This document shows, piece by piece, positions 1-8,478 of a DNA stretch of 64,000 nucleotides (position 1 is the first letter of the stretch; every line of letters begins with the position of its first letter). The DNA lies in the NCBI GenBank assembly GCA_047921455.1, contig JBLRWC010000012.1, positions 1-64,000 on the forward strand, in the 5' to 3' direction. Source of the DNA: XN24 sp047921455. GTDB lineage: Bacteria; Pseudomonadota; Gammaproteobacteria; Steroidobacterales; XN24. A program made the position numbers and the translations under genes. Below the pieces are notes generated by a model. The model ran no database searches, was not told the DNA's origin, and saw only the letters and a program-made list of their open reading frames with translations.

Positions 1-2
1 CG

Positions 3-1352
3 ATCCTGCAGGGCGGCTCCAGCGTCATGATGACCTCGTACGTGCCGATGCCGGCCGCGCCGCACTTCTACCTCGGCCTTATCCTGTTCGCGGTGGGCGC
101 GCTGATCGGCTGTTTCATCTTCCTCGGCACACTGGTCATCGCCCGTGCGGAGCGCACCTACGAAGGCTCTATACCGCTGGTGACTTTCGGCGCGCTGACG
201 GCGGCGATCATCGCGATCTTCACCATCGCCTGCGGCGCCATTATCCTGATCCCGACCTTCCTGTGGTCAGTCGGCTACATCAGTCACATCGACCCGCTGA
301 TGTACCGACTCGTCTGGTGGGGCATGGGACACTCCTCGCAGCAGATCAACGTCGCCGCGCACGTGTCGGTCTGGTACGCGATCGCCGCGATCGTGTTCGG
401 CGCCAAGCCGATGTCCGAGAAAGTCAGCCGCGGCGCGTTCTTCCTCTACATCCTGTTCATCTCGATCGCTTCGGCGCATCACCTGCTGGTGGACCCGGGC
501 GTGGGGACGGAATGGAAGATCTTCAATACCAGCTACGCCATGTACCTCGCGGTGCTGGCCAGCCTGGTGCACGGCCTGACGGTGCCGGGTGCGATCGAGG
601 TGTCGCAGCGCCAGAAGGGGCTCAACAAGGGCCTGTTCGAGTGGTTGCGCAAGGCGCCCTGGGGGAACCCGGTGTTCTCGGGAATGTTCCTCTCCCTGGT
701 GGGCTTCGGTTTCATCGGCGGCATTTCCGGCGTGGTGATGGGGGCGGAGCAAATCAACTTCCTCATCCACAACACCATTTACGTGCCCGGCCACTTCCAT
801 GGCACGGTGGCACTCGGCACCACGCTGGCATTCATGGCGCTGTCGTTCTGGCTGGTTCCGGTGCTGTTCAGGCGTGAATTATTCCTGCCCAAGCTGGCGC
901 GCTGGCAGCCCTACCTGTTCGGCATCGGTACGGCGCTGCAGGCCTTTTTCATGATGGGCGCAGGGACGCTGGGGGTGTCGCGACGCCACTGGGACATGGC
1001 GTTCACCGGCTCGGCCTTCGAGTGGGCCTACCCCGGCGCGGCCTACACGCTGATGGGTCTGAACGGACTGAGCGCAGTCATCGCGGTCCTCGGCGGGGCG
1101 CTGTTCGGCGTGATCATCGTCGGCACCATCCTGTTCGGCAAAAAGAAGGCTGGTACGTCCGAGTACCGCACGAAGCGCCCTGAACCCTTGCCGCGTGCAG
1201 TCGCCGATGCCATCGGCAGCCACGGCTCGATCGGCGTCAAGGGCTTCGCGGCCCCGGGCACGTTCATCCTTGCCATGTTGCTGTTGGTGATCTTCGTCGT
1301 GTACTACTTCATCAACTACGGCTACCTTGCCACTGTCTGGAGGCTGAGTTGA
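3..1352 (+). CDS. Haem-copper oxidase superfamily subunit I, 5' truncated, NO-reductase-like active site
   Basis: This is an integral membrane catalytic subunit, cut by the left edge; the frame stays open to base 3 and roughly 120 N-terminal residues should lie outside. Counting from the ATG at 27, the CuB helix has WWGMGH (His102), then HH at 151-152 (ASAHHLL) and the haem ligand motif PGHFHG (His256, His258). The sequence around HHLLVDPG resembles B-family (ba3-type) subunits I. The residue four after the CuB His, normally the cross-linked Tyr, is Gln106 (GHSSQQIN). Loss of that Tyr is typical of haem-copper nitric oxide reductases rather than oxidases. The neighbouring cyoE and SCO genes recall the NorSY-SenC (sNOR) arrangement of ammonia oxidisers. 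Family is certain; the NO-reductase assignment is inference. Confidence 0.85.
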   Translation: MLQGGSSVMMTSYVPMPAAPHFYLGLILFAVGALIGCFIFLGTLVIARAERTYEGSIPLVTFGALTAAIIAIFTIACGAIILIPTFLWSVGYISHIDPLMYRLVWWGMGHSSQQINVAAHVSVWYAIAAIVFGAKPMSEKVSRGAFFLYILFISIASAHHLLVDPGVGTEWKIFNTSYAMYLAVLASLVHGLTVPGAIEVSQRQKGLNKGLFEWLRKAPWGNPVFSGMFLSLVGFGFIGGISGVVMGAEQINFLIHNTIYVPGHFHGTVALGTTLAFMALSFWLVPVLFRRELFLPKLARWQPYLFGIGTALQAFFMMGAGTLGVSRRHWDMAFTGSAFEWAYPGAAYTLMGLNGLSAVIAVLGGALFGVIIVGTILFGKKKAGTSEYRTKRPEPLPRAVADAIGSHGSIGVKGFAAPGTFILAMLLLVIFVVYYFINYGYLATVWRLS

Positions 1353-2281
1353 GCAGCCGGCGCAAGTCCCTGTCCCACGCGGGGCAGGGCACCGTCGCGC
1401 TGCCGGTCGCGGCGCCGCAGGCCGGACTGCTGCGATTGTGCGCCAGCCTGTTCAAGCTGCGCATCGGCTTCGCGATCGTCCTGTCCGCGTTGGCCGGCGC
1501 GATCCTGGCGCAAGGTGCATGGCCGGTGGGCGGCGATATCCTGGTGCTCGGCTGCGCCGTGCTGCTGGCAGCCTCGGGCGCGGCAGGCTGCAATCATTAC
1601 TTCGAACGCGACCTCGACGCACGGATGAAGCGCACGCGGTCGCGGCCCTTCGTCTCGGGCCGGCTCGAAGTGTCCTTGCGGTGGCCGATCGTGTTCACGC
1701 TGATGATGTTCGGCGGCGCCGGGCTTGCGGCGTGGCGTTTCGGCTGGGTAAGCGGCGGGTTCGTCCTGGCCGGCGCCCTCACCTACTCGGTCGTGTACAC
1801 GCTGTGGCTGAAGCGGCGCACGCACTGGAACATCGTCATCGGTGGCCTGTCCGGCAGCTGGGCCGTGCTCGCGGGCGCAGCGGCCTTCGACGGGGCACTC
1901 GCACCGGCTGCGCTCATGCTCGCGGTGGTGTTGTTCCTGTGGACGCCCTCACACTTCTGGAGCCTGTCGATCGCGCTGGTCGAGGACTACCGGCGTGCGG
2001 GCGTGCCAATGCTGCCGGTGGTGCGCGGCGTCGAAGTGGCCAGCCGCTGGGCGCTGATCAACGCGGTGCTGCTCGCAGGCAGCGCGCTGGCGCTCGCGGC
2101 CATCGTGGGCGGGACCTGGGCGTGGGGCGGCGCATTGCTGGGCGGCGCGTGGCTGGTGCACACCCACCGGCGCCTCGTGCGGCGTCCTGTCCCGCCGGTG
2201 GCCATGACGGCTTTCTTCGCCTCACTGATCCAGCTCGGCCTGCTGTTCGCGGGCCTGTTCATCGCCCACGGCCTGGCATGA
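1349..2281 (+). CDS. cyoE: Protohaem IX farnesyltransferase (haem O synthase)
   Basis: UbiA-family membrane prenyltransferase that converts haem b to haem O using farnesyl diphosphate, supplying haem to haem-copper enzymes. It has 310 residues with about eight or nine hydrophobic segments. The signature NHYFERDLDARMKRTRSRPF near residue 82 carries the acidic Mg-diphosphate site. The start is a TTG overlapping the TGA of the preceding subunit I gene, so the two are translationally coupled; there is no better ATG before the conserved region. Its presence implies that at least one of the two subunit I proteins in this operon carries haem O or A rather than only haem b. The usual symbol could equally be ctaB. 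Confidence 0.93.
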   Translation: MSSRRKSLSHAGQGTVALPVAAPQAGLLRLCASLFKLRIGFAIVLSALAGAILAQGAWPVGGDILVLGCAVLLAASGAAGCNHYFERDLDARMKRTRSRPFVSGRLEVSLRWPIVFTLMMFGGAGLAAWRFGWVSGGFVLAGALTYSVVYTLWLKRRTHWNIVIGGLSGSWAVLAGAAAFDGALAPAALMLAVVLFLWTPSHFWSLSIALVEDYRRAGVPMLPVVRGVEVASRWALINAVLLAGSALALAAIVGGTWAWGGALLGGAWLVHTHRRLVRRPVPPVAMTAFFASLIQLGLLFAGLFIAHGLA

Positions 2282-3114
2282 ACCGATACGCCGCCAGCCC
2301 AGCGAGTTTGCGCTGGCGGTGTATCCTGCCGGCCCTGCTGCTCGCGCTCTCGGCTGTGCCAATCGACCATGCGGCCGCCACGGACATCGAGCGCCGCGCC
2401 ATCGAGGTGAGCCAGGCGGCCCTCGGTAATGAAGTCGGCCCGTTGCGGTTTGTCGACCAGCACGGCCAGGAGCGCAGCCTCGACGAGTTCCGCGGCCGCC
2501 CCGTGCTCCTCAGCCTGATCTATACGGCCTGCGTGCATTCCTGCCAAGTCGCGACACGCCAGCTGAACCGCGTCGTGCAGCTGGCGCGCAATGCGCTTGG
2601 CCAGGATAGTTTCACGGTGCTGACCATCGGCTTCGATCAGCCGGTCGATACACCGGCGCAGATGGCTAGCTACGCTCGGCGCTACAGCATCAGCGACCCG
2701 CACTGGCATTTCCTCAGCAGCCCGGACACGGCCACGCTTGCCGCGCTCATGGACACGGTCGGCTTTGTCTACGTGCCTTCCCCCCGCGGTTTCGATCACA
2801 CGGTGCAGGTCACGATCCTGGATCGAGAGGGACGCGTCTGGCGCCAGGTCTACGGGGAGATCTTTCCAACCCCGCAGCTGATCGAGCCGCTGAAGGATCT
2901 CGTCTTCAACCGGCCGATGTCCGAATCCGGGCTGCTCGGGACACTCGGCGACCGCATACGGCTATTCTGCACCGTCTACGATGCGCAGGGCGACCGCTAC
3001 CTGTTCGACTACTCGCTGTTCGCCGGCATTTTCATCGGCCTGATGGTGATCGGCTCCGCCATACTCTGGCTGCTGCTCGAGGTGAGGGGCGGCCGGCGAA
3101 GGCGGCCCGCATGA
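2278..3114 (+). CDS. SCO1/SenC/PrrC-family copper chaperone with extra C-terminal membrane helix
   Basis: Thioredoxin-fold copper chaperone or thiol reductase used in assembly of haem-copper enzymes. It has 278 residues. An N-terminal signal or anchor (about residues 12-36) is followed by the SCO domain with the copper-binding CxxxC (TACVHSC) and the third ligand His in GFDHTVQ. A strongly hydrophobic segment near residues 245-267 (FAGIFIGLMVIGSAILWLLL) is followed by an Arg-rich tail; this second anchor is unusual for the family. The start ATG overlaps the cyoE stop (ATGA). The position beside a subunit I gene fits CuA or CuB maturation, and SenC is also a partner in the NorSY NO-reductase cluster. 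Confidence 0.9.
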   Translation: MNRYAASPASLRWRCILPALLLALSAVPIDHAAATDIERRAIEVSQAALGNEVGPLRFVDQHGQERSLDEFRGRPVLLSLIYTACVHSCQVATRQLNRVVQLARNALGQDSFTVLTIGFDQPVDTPAQMASYARRYSISDPHWHFLSSPDTATLAALMDTVGFVYVPSPRGFDHTVQVTILDREGRVWRQVYGEIFPTPQLIEPLKDLVFNRPMSESGLLGTLGDRIRLFCTVYDAQGDRYLFDYSLFAGIFIGLMVIGSAILWLLLEVRGGRRRRPA

Positions 3115-4670
3115 GCACCCGCGGCCCGCATGGCACCAATGCGGTGCTGCGCCTGGTCGCGCGCTTCGAGCGGCCATTCTCAGCGTGGTTCGAGGCCGAG
3201 AACAATCCCTTCCATCACTTGGGTGCGCTGACGATCTACTTCTTCTGGATCATCCTCGTCAGCGGCATCTACCTGTTTCTTTTCTACGACACCAGCGTCA
3301 GCGGGGCATGGCTGTCGCTGGAGAAGATCACGCACGAGCAGTGGTACGCAGGCGGCGTGATGCGCAGCCTGCACCGCTACGCGTCGGATGCCGCGGTGCT
3401 CACGATGATCCTGCACATGAGCCGCGAGTTCCTGCGCGGGCGCTATCGCGGCGTGCGCTGGTATTCCTGGTTCACCGGCGTGCCGCTGCTCTGGCTCGTG
3501 TTCATCTTCGGCATCACCGGCTACTGGATGGTCTGGGACGAGCTCGCGCAGTATGTGGCCGTAGCTACCGCGCGGCTCCTCGACTGGCTGCCGGTCTTCT
3601 CCGAGCCGATGGTCAGGAACTTCCTCACCAATGAAACTGTGAACGAGCGCTTCTTCACCCTCATGGCGTTCATCCACCTGGTGGGTCTGCCGATCGGCCT
3701 GGTACTCGGTGTATGGTTCCACCTGCTCAGGGTCCGCCTGCCACGCATCAATCCGCCGCGCACGCTCATGGCCGGTAGCCTCGTCGCGCTGCTGGCGCTC
3801 TCGCTGGCAGTTCCAGCTGTCAGTCATCCGCCCGCCGACCTGGGCATCGTACCCATGGAACTGCGCATCGACTGGTTTTATCTCGCGATCTACCCCCTGC
3901 TGGACGCGAGTTCCGAGGGCGCGCTCTGGGCCGGGCTGTGGGGTATCTCGCTGTTCCTGTGCGCCCTGCCCTGGCTGCCGCCGCTCAGGCACCCGCCGGC
4001 AGCGATCGTGCACCTGTCGGACTGCACGGGCTGCAAGTTCTGCGCGGAGGACTGCCCCTACGGCGCGATCGAGATGGTGCCGCGCACGGACGAGCGCAAT
4101 TTCGCCCTCGAAGCCAGGGTCGATCCTGCACTCTGCGTGAGCTGTGGCATCTGCACTGGCTCCTGCCCGTCGTCCTCGCCGTTTCGCAAGCAGACGCCGC
4201 TGCTGTCCGGCATCGAGCTGCCCTACTTCTCGATGGATGACCTGAAGCAGCGTCTCGAGGACGCGGTTGCACGCAGCTCGGGTCCCGGCGCGCGCATCGT
4301 GCTCGTCGGCTGTGATTACAGCGTCCCGGTCGCCGCCGTCGAGCAGGCCGGCGTCGCTGCGGTGAGCCTGCCATGCGCCGGGATGATGCCGCCGGCGGGC
4401 ATCGATTACTTGTTACGGGTGGGCGGCATGGACGGCGTGATCGTGACCGGCTGTGATGCCGGCGACTGCCACTTCCGGCACGGGGACCGGTGGGTGAAGG
4501 ACCGCGTGGCGCGGGACCGCATGCCCAAGCTGCGCGGCCGTGTGCCGCGCGAGCGCCTGCTCCTCAGCTGGCACAAGCCGATCGACGAGCAGGGTCTTGC
4601 GGCGGCGATCGCGCAGTTCCGACAACGCCTCGAGGCCCTGCCAGATTGCGCGCGGGAGCAGGGACAATGA
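3111..4670 (+). CDS. Fusion: cytochrome b6-type membrane domain, two [4Fe-4S] ferredoxin motifs, MvhD-like domain
   Basis: A 519-residue protein joining three modules. Residues 1-290 resemble cytochrome b/b6: His88 and His102 on one helix and His189 and His204 on another give two bis-His haem b sites, with 14 residues between the second pair as in b6. Residues 300-355 have two ferredoxin clusters (Cys305, 308, 311, 315 and Cys342, 345, 348, 352). Residues 390-500 resemble the hydrogenase/heterodisulfide-reductase delta subunit MvhD, with conserved Cys in VLVGC, LPCAG and VTGCDAGDC. The start ATG overlaps the SCO stop. Inference: a membrane electron conduit between a low-potential donor (ferredoxin) and the quinone pool or haem-copper subunits. 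No characterised full-length homologue comes to mind. Confidence 0.85.
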   Translation: MSTRGPHGTNAVLRLVARFERPFSAWFEAENNPFHHLGALTIYFFWIILVSGIYLFLFYDTSVSGAWLSLEKITHEQWYAGGVMRSLHRYASDAAVLTMILHMSREFLRGRYRGVRWYSWFTGVPLLWLVFIFGITGYWMVWDELAQYVAVATARLLDWLPVFSEPMVRNFLTNETVNERFFTLMAFIHLVGLPIGLVLGVWFHLLRVRLPRINPPRTLMAGSLVALLALSLAVPAVSHPPADLGIVPMELRIDWFYLAIYPLLDASSEGALWAGLWGISLFLCALPWLPPLRHPPAAIVHLSDCTGCKFCAEDCPYGAIEMVPRTDERNFALEARVDPALCVSCGICTGSCPSSSPFRKQTPLLSGIELPYFSMDDLKQRLEDAVARSSGPGARIVLVGCDYSVPVAAVEQAGVAAVSLPCAGMMPPAGIDYLLRVGGMDGVIVTGCDAGDCHFRHGDRWVKDRVARDRMPKLRGRVPRERLLLSWHKPIDEQGLAAAIAQFRQRLEALPDCAREQGQ

Positions 4671-5203
4671 GAGTGCCGCGACCCACCCAGCTCGTCGGCC
4701 AGGCAGCGGCCTGGACGTTGTTCGCAGTCATCACGGGCACGCTCGCACAGTGGCCCACGTACTCGCCCCTGCCCCAGGGCCACGGTGAGCTGAAGCTGAG
4801 CATGAGCCACCTGACCGAGCGCGTGGAGCCCTGCGTCCGGCTAAGCCCAGAGGAAATAGCCGCCTTGCCACCCAATATGCGCGCACCAGAGAAGTGCGCG
4901 CGAGAACGCATCCAGGCGGTCGTGAAGTTGCTTGTCGATGACGAGCCGCTGCTCGATACGACGGTGCGCCCCGCCGGACTTGCGCGCGGCGGACGTGCTT
5001 ACCTGCAGGCCAATTGGGGCCTGCCGGCAGGCGACTACACACTGACGCTCTGGCTGCGCGATACACCGCGCGACGAGGGATTCGACATGGTGCAGCACTT
5101 TCCGCTCAGACTTGCCGCCGGCGAATCGACGCTGTTGGATCTCGGCGACGGCGCAGCCCGGCTGGTTCCCGGTCACGGACCCGGCACGGCGCCACAGGAG
5201 TGA
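4667..5203 (+). CDS. Hypothetical membrane-anchored exported protein
   Basis: A 178-residue protein whose start ATG overlaps the preceding stop (ATGA). A single hydrophobic stretch at about residues 9-28 suggests a signal anchor, leaving a periplasmic domain. The body has two Cys (in VEPCVRLS and EKCARER), a segment reading PAGDYTLTLWLRDTPRDEG that looks like a beta-sandwich edge, and no recognisable catalytic motif. I do not recognise the family. Because it lies between the cytochrome b fusion and the second haem-copper subunit and is coupled on both sides, it is probably an accessory or subunit II-like component of that complex. No CuA motif (CxxxCxxxH) is present. Confidence 0.75.
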   Translation: MRVPRPTQLVGQAAAWTLFAVITGTLAQWPTYSPLPQGHGELKLSMSHLTERVEPCVRLSPEEIAALPPNMRAPEKCARERIQAVVKLLVDDEPLLDTTVRPAGLARGGRAYLQANWGLPAGDYTLTLWLRDTPRDEGFDMVQHFPLRLAAGESTLLDLGDGAARLVPGHGPGTAPQE

Positions 5204-5205
5204 CA

Positions 5206-6588
5206 ATGATGGATACCACAGGCTATCGACTCGAGATTCCAGATGATTTCCGCCGCCGCCTCGCCGCCGCCTGGCTGATGTTCGGCGTCGCCGGGCTGCT
5301 GATCTCCGGCCTCTACGTAGTGCTGATCGTGCTGTCCCGCATGCCCGGCCTGGAGGCGCTGTTCCCACTGCAGGGCTTTTTCCACCTCGCGATCGTCGCG
5401 CACGTGGATTTCTCGGTGCTGGTCTGGTTCGCGGCGTGTGGCGCGATGATCTGGAGCCTGTCGACCGACGCGCGTGCGCCGGTGCTGGGCTGGGTAGCGC
5501 TCATCATCGCACTCGTTGGTGCCGGGCTGATGGCCGTAGCGCCGTTCCAGGGCGGGCAGGCGATCATGAGCAACTATGTCCCCGTACTCGACAACGCGCC
5601 CTTCCTGGCGGGGCTGGCCCTGTTCGCACTGGGCGTGACGCTGATGGCGGCGCGCGCACTCGCCTACCCCCTCCCGGCGGGCGCCCGCCTCGCGCCCGGC
5701 GGCGTGCTGCGCTTCGGCAGCCACACCTCGGCCATCGCTGTGCTGCTCGCCGCCGGCGCCCTCGTCTGGTCACTGCTGACCTTGCCGGCCTACCTGAGCG
5801 GGCCGCAATTTTTCGAGGTCCTGTTCTGGGGCAGCGGCCACATCCTGCAATTCGCCTGGGTACAGCTCGTACTGGTCAGCTGGTTATGGCTCGCCGCCGC
5901 CAGCGGCGTCCGGATGCCACTGACCCCGCGCCTGGTCACCGCGCTCCTGCTGGCAGGCATCCTGCCGGCCTTCCTGGGCATCTGGGGCTACCTGGTCTAC
6001 GACGTCGCGGGCCCGGACCACCGCACCTTCTTCATCTGGCTAATGGCGGCTGGCGGCGGCGTCGCCGCAGGACCGATCGCGCTCGCCTTGCTGCATGGCT
6101 GGCGCACCAGCCCCCGCGCAACGTCAACCCTGGAACGCGGCCTGCGTTCATCCTTGTGGTTCTCGATCCTGCTGTTCGGCGTGGGCGGCGCACTCGGCTT
6201 CCTGATTGACACGAGCAACACCATCGTGCCGGCGCACTACCATGGCTGCATCGTGGCCGTGACGCTGGCCTTTATGTCCCTGAGTTTGTACCTGTTGCCG
6301 CGCTTCGGGTTCGCGGCGCCAAATCCGAAGCTGGTGCTGCTGTTGCCACGTGTCTATGGCATCGGGCAACTGATGCACGTAGCCGGACTCGCCTTCTCCG
6401 GGGGGCACGGCGTGCAGCGCAAGACCGCGGGCGCCGAGCAGGGCCTGGATAGCCTCGCACAGGTTCTAGGTATGTCTATCATGGGTATCGGCGGGCTCAT
6501 CGCTATCAGCGGCGGGGTCATTTACATCATTGCCGTCAGCGGTACACTGCGGCGTAGCCTGCCGATTGGACGCCTGCGGGCAGCGTGA
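5206..6588 (+). CDS. Second, divergent haem-copper oxidase superfamily subunit I
   Basis: A 460-residue polytopic membrane protein, starting at the ATG after a good ribosome site (CAGGAG); a second ATG follows immediately. A helix-II-like His66 lies in HVDFSVLVWF. A CuB-type His212 lies in WGSGHILQFAW. The usual His-His pair is replaced by Asp271-His272 (GPDHRTFF). The haem ligand motif VPAHYHG (His344, His346) is intact and followed by VTLAFMSLSLYLLPR, as in COX1-family proteins. The residue four after His212 is Phe, so there is no active-site Tyr. With one CuB His missing, it could be an unusual NO reductase, a variant with a different metal, or a non-catalytic haem-binding subunit. Superfamily membership is well supported; the reaction is unknown. 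Confidence 0.82.
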   Translation: MMDTTGYRLEIPDDFRRRLAAAWLMFGVAGLLISGLYVVLIVLSRMPGLEALFPLQGFFHLAIVAHVDFSVLVWFAACGAMIWSLSTDARAPVLGWVALIIALVGAGLMAVAPFQGGQAIMSNYVPVLDNAPFLAGLALFALGVTLMAARALAYPLPAGARLAPGGVLRFGSHTSAIAVLLAAGALVWSLLTLPAYLSGPQFFEVLFWGSGHILQFAWVQLVLVSWLWLAAASGVRMPLTPRLVTALLLAGILPAFLGIWGYLVYDVAGPDHRTFFIWLMAAGGGVAAGPIALALLHGWRTSPRATSTLERGLRSSLWFSILLFGVGGALGFLIDTSNTIVPAHYHGCIVAVTLAFMSLSLYLLPRFGFAAPNPKLVLLLPRVYGIGQLMHVAGLAFSGGHGVQRKTAGAEQGLDSLAQVLGMSIMGIGGLIAISGGVIYIIAVSGTLRRSLPIGRLRAA

Positions 6589-6611
6589 CGCCCCCGGCTA
6601 AGGAGAAGCTG

Positions 6612-6809
6612 ATGCTCCAGATTCTTTTGCTCGGGCTGGTCATAGTGGTGATCTACCTGGTGTCGCACTTCCTGGTCACCAAGGCCGAAGCCTTGGCAGG
6701 GGTGCAGCTGGGCTACTGGCGCACCGTCATGTTTTTCGTGGTATTCCTCGGCCTGCTCCTCGCGGCGCTGCAGGTTCTACCACGCTTCTTCCCCGGCATG
6801 GCGGGCTAG
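6612..6809 (+). CDS. Small single- or double-pass membrane protein
   Basis: A 65-residue hydrophobic protein with two predicted helices (LLLGLVIVVIYLVSHFLV and TVMFFVVFLGLLLAALQVL). I chose the ATG at 6612 because AAGGAG lies six bases upstream; an upstream GTG overlapping the previous stop would add nine residues that look untranslated. Small subunits of this kind accompany haem-copper complexes, for example the short helix subunits of ba3 and cbb3 enzymes, so it is probably a structural subunit of the upstream complex. No specific family was recognised. Confidence 0.7.
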   Translation: MLQILLLGLVIVVIYLVSHFLVTKAEALAGVQLGYWRTVMFFVVFLGLLLAALQVLPRFFPGMAG

Positions 6810-6812
6810 GCG

Positions 6813-7277
6813 ATGATCGACGATGTCGCGCTGTTCCTCGCCCATGCTGTCAGGCTCGAGGCCGATGCGGCCGAGACCTACGAGCGCTTGGCGCTGCAGA
6901 TGGAGGAGCGGGCCAACGTCGCCGTCGCAGCGCTGTTTCGCCAATTCGCCGGCTACTGCCGCCAGCACCTCGCCGAGGCGCGGGCGCGTGCCACCAGGGA
7001 GACAGGCGGGGTCCTTGAACTCTCACCGGACGAATACCGCTGGCCCGACGGGCACAGCCCCGAGAGTCCCATGCCGGGCGACATCCAGCACCTGACGGTC
7101 CAAGACGCCCTCAAGACAGCGCTCGAGACCGAGTGCAGCGCCTGTGATTTCTACTCTGCCGTTGCGGGCCAGACGCACTCGGAAGCCGTCCAGGAGCTGG
7201 CGCAAGAGTTTGCGGAGGAAGAAGCTGGTCACGTGGAGGCCCTCAAGCGATGGTTGGAGCGGCTCGGGAGCCCCTGA
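6813..7277 (+). CDS. Ferritin-like / rubrerythrin-type four-helix protein
   Basis: A 154-residue protein with the helical pattern of the ferritin-like superfamily. The first helix has EADAAETYERLA, and a C-terminal helix has EFAEEEAGHVEALKRW, giving the paired Glu and ExxH ligands of a di-iron site; a further Glu sits in ALETECSACDFY. No C-terminal rubredoxin Cys4 domain follows, so it is an erythrin rather than a full rubrerythrin. It begins three bases after the preceding stop and lies mid-operon, so it may detoxify peroxide or NO-derived species or handle iron for the neighbouring metalloenzymes. The fold call is good; the role is inference. Confidence 0.83.
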   Translation: MIDDVALFLAHAVRLEADAAETYERLALQMEERANVAVAALFRQFAGYCRQHLAEARARATRETGGVLELSPDEYRWPDGHSPESPMPGDIQHLTVQDALKTALETECSACDFYSAVAGQTHSEAVQELAQEFAEEEAGHVEALKRWLERLGSP

Positions 7278-7296
7278 CGGCCCGAGTTATCGCGTC

Positions 7297-8466
7297 TTGA
7301 ATCATTGCAGCGAAAGCGCGGGGGCAGGCTCGACGAGTAGGCCCATTGAGACGAATCGCGTCGTCCGGGGCACTCGCCGCCTCGCGGCCGAGCAAGTGTT
7401 CTTTCCCGCGGCGGCGGCCTATGGCCTCGTCGCTGTTCCCTTGTCGGTGCATGGCATGCTCTCGGGTCATGCGCTGTTGCCGGGATTTGCCAACGTATCC
7501 GGGCACGCCCACGAACTGCTGTTCGGCTTCGCACTCGCCGTGGTTGCCGGTTTCCTGATCACCCGGATTTCGCCGGTGCGGCTGGGGGCGCTGTTCGCGC
7601 TCTGGCTGGTAGCCCGCGCCAGTTTCCTCGTCTTTCCCGACAGCATCGCGGCCGTTACCGCCAATGCCATGTTTGCCTTTGTGCTCGCCGCCCTGGTCAG
7701 TCCACAGTTCCTTAAGAGCGCGAAAAAACTGCGCAACAAGGCGCTCGCTCCCCTGCTGATCGCGCTGTGCCTGGCGGCAGTCGTCTTTCAGCTTGGCGGG
7801 GCCACCGCGGGATCGGGATTGCAGTTTCTCGCGCTTCGCGAGGCAGTCTTGCTGTTCGCCCTGCTGATGCTGTTCATGGGCGGGAGGATCATTGCGCCCG
7901 CGGCGGCCGGAGCAATCCAGCGCGGCGGGGGACACCTCGAGGCCCGTGTGCAGCCGCGCATCGAGGGTGCGCTGCTGATCGTCATGACTCTGGCGATCGT
8001 CGCAATGGCCGTGCCCGGCGGCGCCTTTTATGCCGGCGTGCTGGTGCTGGCCGCCGCACTGTTGTCACTCGTGCGCCTGGTGCGCTGGCGGCTCTGGGCG
8101 TGTCGCACACGTCCCGACCTCTGGTGTCTCGGTATCGGCTATCTCTGGCTGGTCATCGGCCTGGCGTTGCTTGGAGCCAGCTGGTCGTTTCAGCTTCTGC
8201 CGGCGAGCACGGCCACCCACGCTGTGACGCTGGGCGCACTGGGCACGCTGACCACCACGGTTATGACGCGCGTCCGCGCGATCCGCAACAAGGCGGATCC
8301 TGCCCGGGTGCGCACGTTGCCCTGGATTACCGGCATCATCTCCCTGGCAACCCTGGCGCGGCTGTCCGGCAGCAACAGCATCACGATGCTCGGCGTTGCA
8401 GCGATGCTGTGGAGCCTGGCATTGCTCCTGCTGCTGGTGGCATTACTGCGCATCCCGTCCGGCTGA
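7297..8466 (+). CDS. nnrS: NnrS family haem/copper membrane protein
   Basis: A polytopic membrane protein of the NnrS family (about 389 residues, roughly 12 helices), linked in proteobacteria to denitrification and protection from NO stress. The diagnostic N-terminal motif SGHAHELLFGFALAVVAGFL is present, and the C-terminal half has the usual HAVTLGALGTLTTTVMTRV helix. The start is uncertain: the frame is open well upstream, but those residues overlap the ferritin gene. A TTG at 7297 is the most plausible start near the family N-terminus, with no strong ribosome site. Its place in this operon is one of the better arguments that the haem-copper subunits act on NO. Confidence 0.88.
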   Translation: MNHCSESAGAGSTSRPIETNRVVRGTRRLAAEQVFFPAAAAYGLVAVPLSVHGMLSGHALLPGFANVSGHAHELLFGFALAVVAGFLITRISPVRLGALFALWLVARASFLVFPDSIAAVTANAMFAFVLAALVSPQFLKSAKKLRNKALAPLLIALCLAAVVFQLGGATAGSGLQFLALREAVLLFALLMLFMGGRIIAPAAAGAIQRGGGHLEARVQPRIEGALLIVMTLAIVAMAVPGGAFYAGVLVLAAALLSLVRLVRWRLWACRTRPDLWCLGIGYLWLVIGLALLGASWSFQLLPASTATHAVTLGALGTLTTTVMTRVRAIRNKADPARVRTLPWITGIISLATLARLSGSNSITMLGVAAMLWSLALLLLLVALLRIPSG

Positions 8467-8478
8467 AGGAGAGAGGCC

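Noticed and set aside
1438..2277. N-terminal extension of the SCO ORF across cyoE
   Set aside because: These residues are the out-of-frame reading of cyoE; the SCO signal peptide starts at 2278.
1..6588. Canonical cNOR/qNOR or NO dismutase
   Set aside because: The Glu-rich helix motifs of NorB and the modified qNOR residues are absent from both subunits; neither subunit looks like the norB family.
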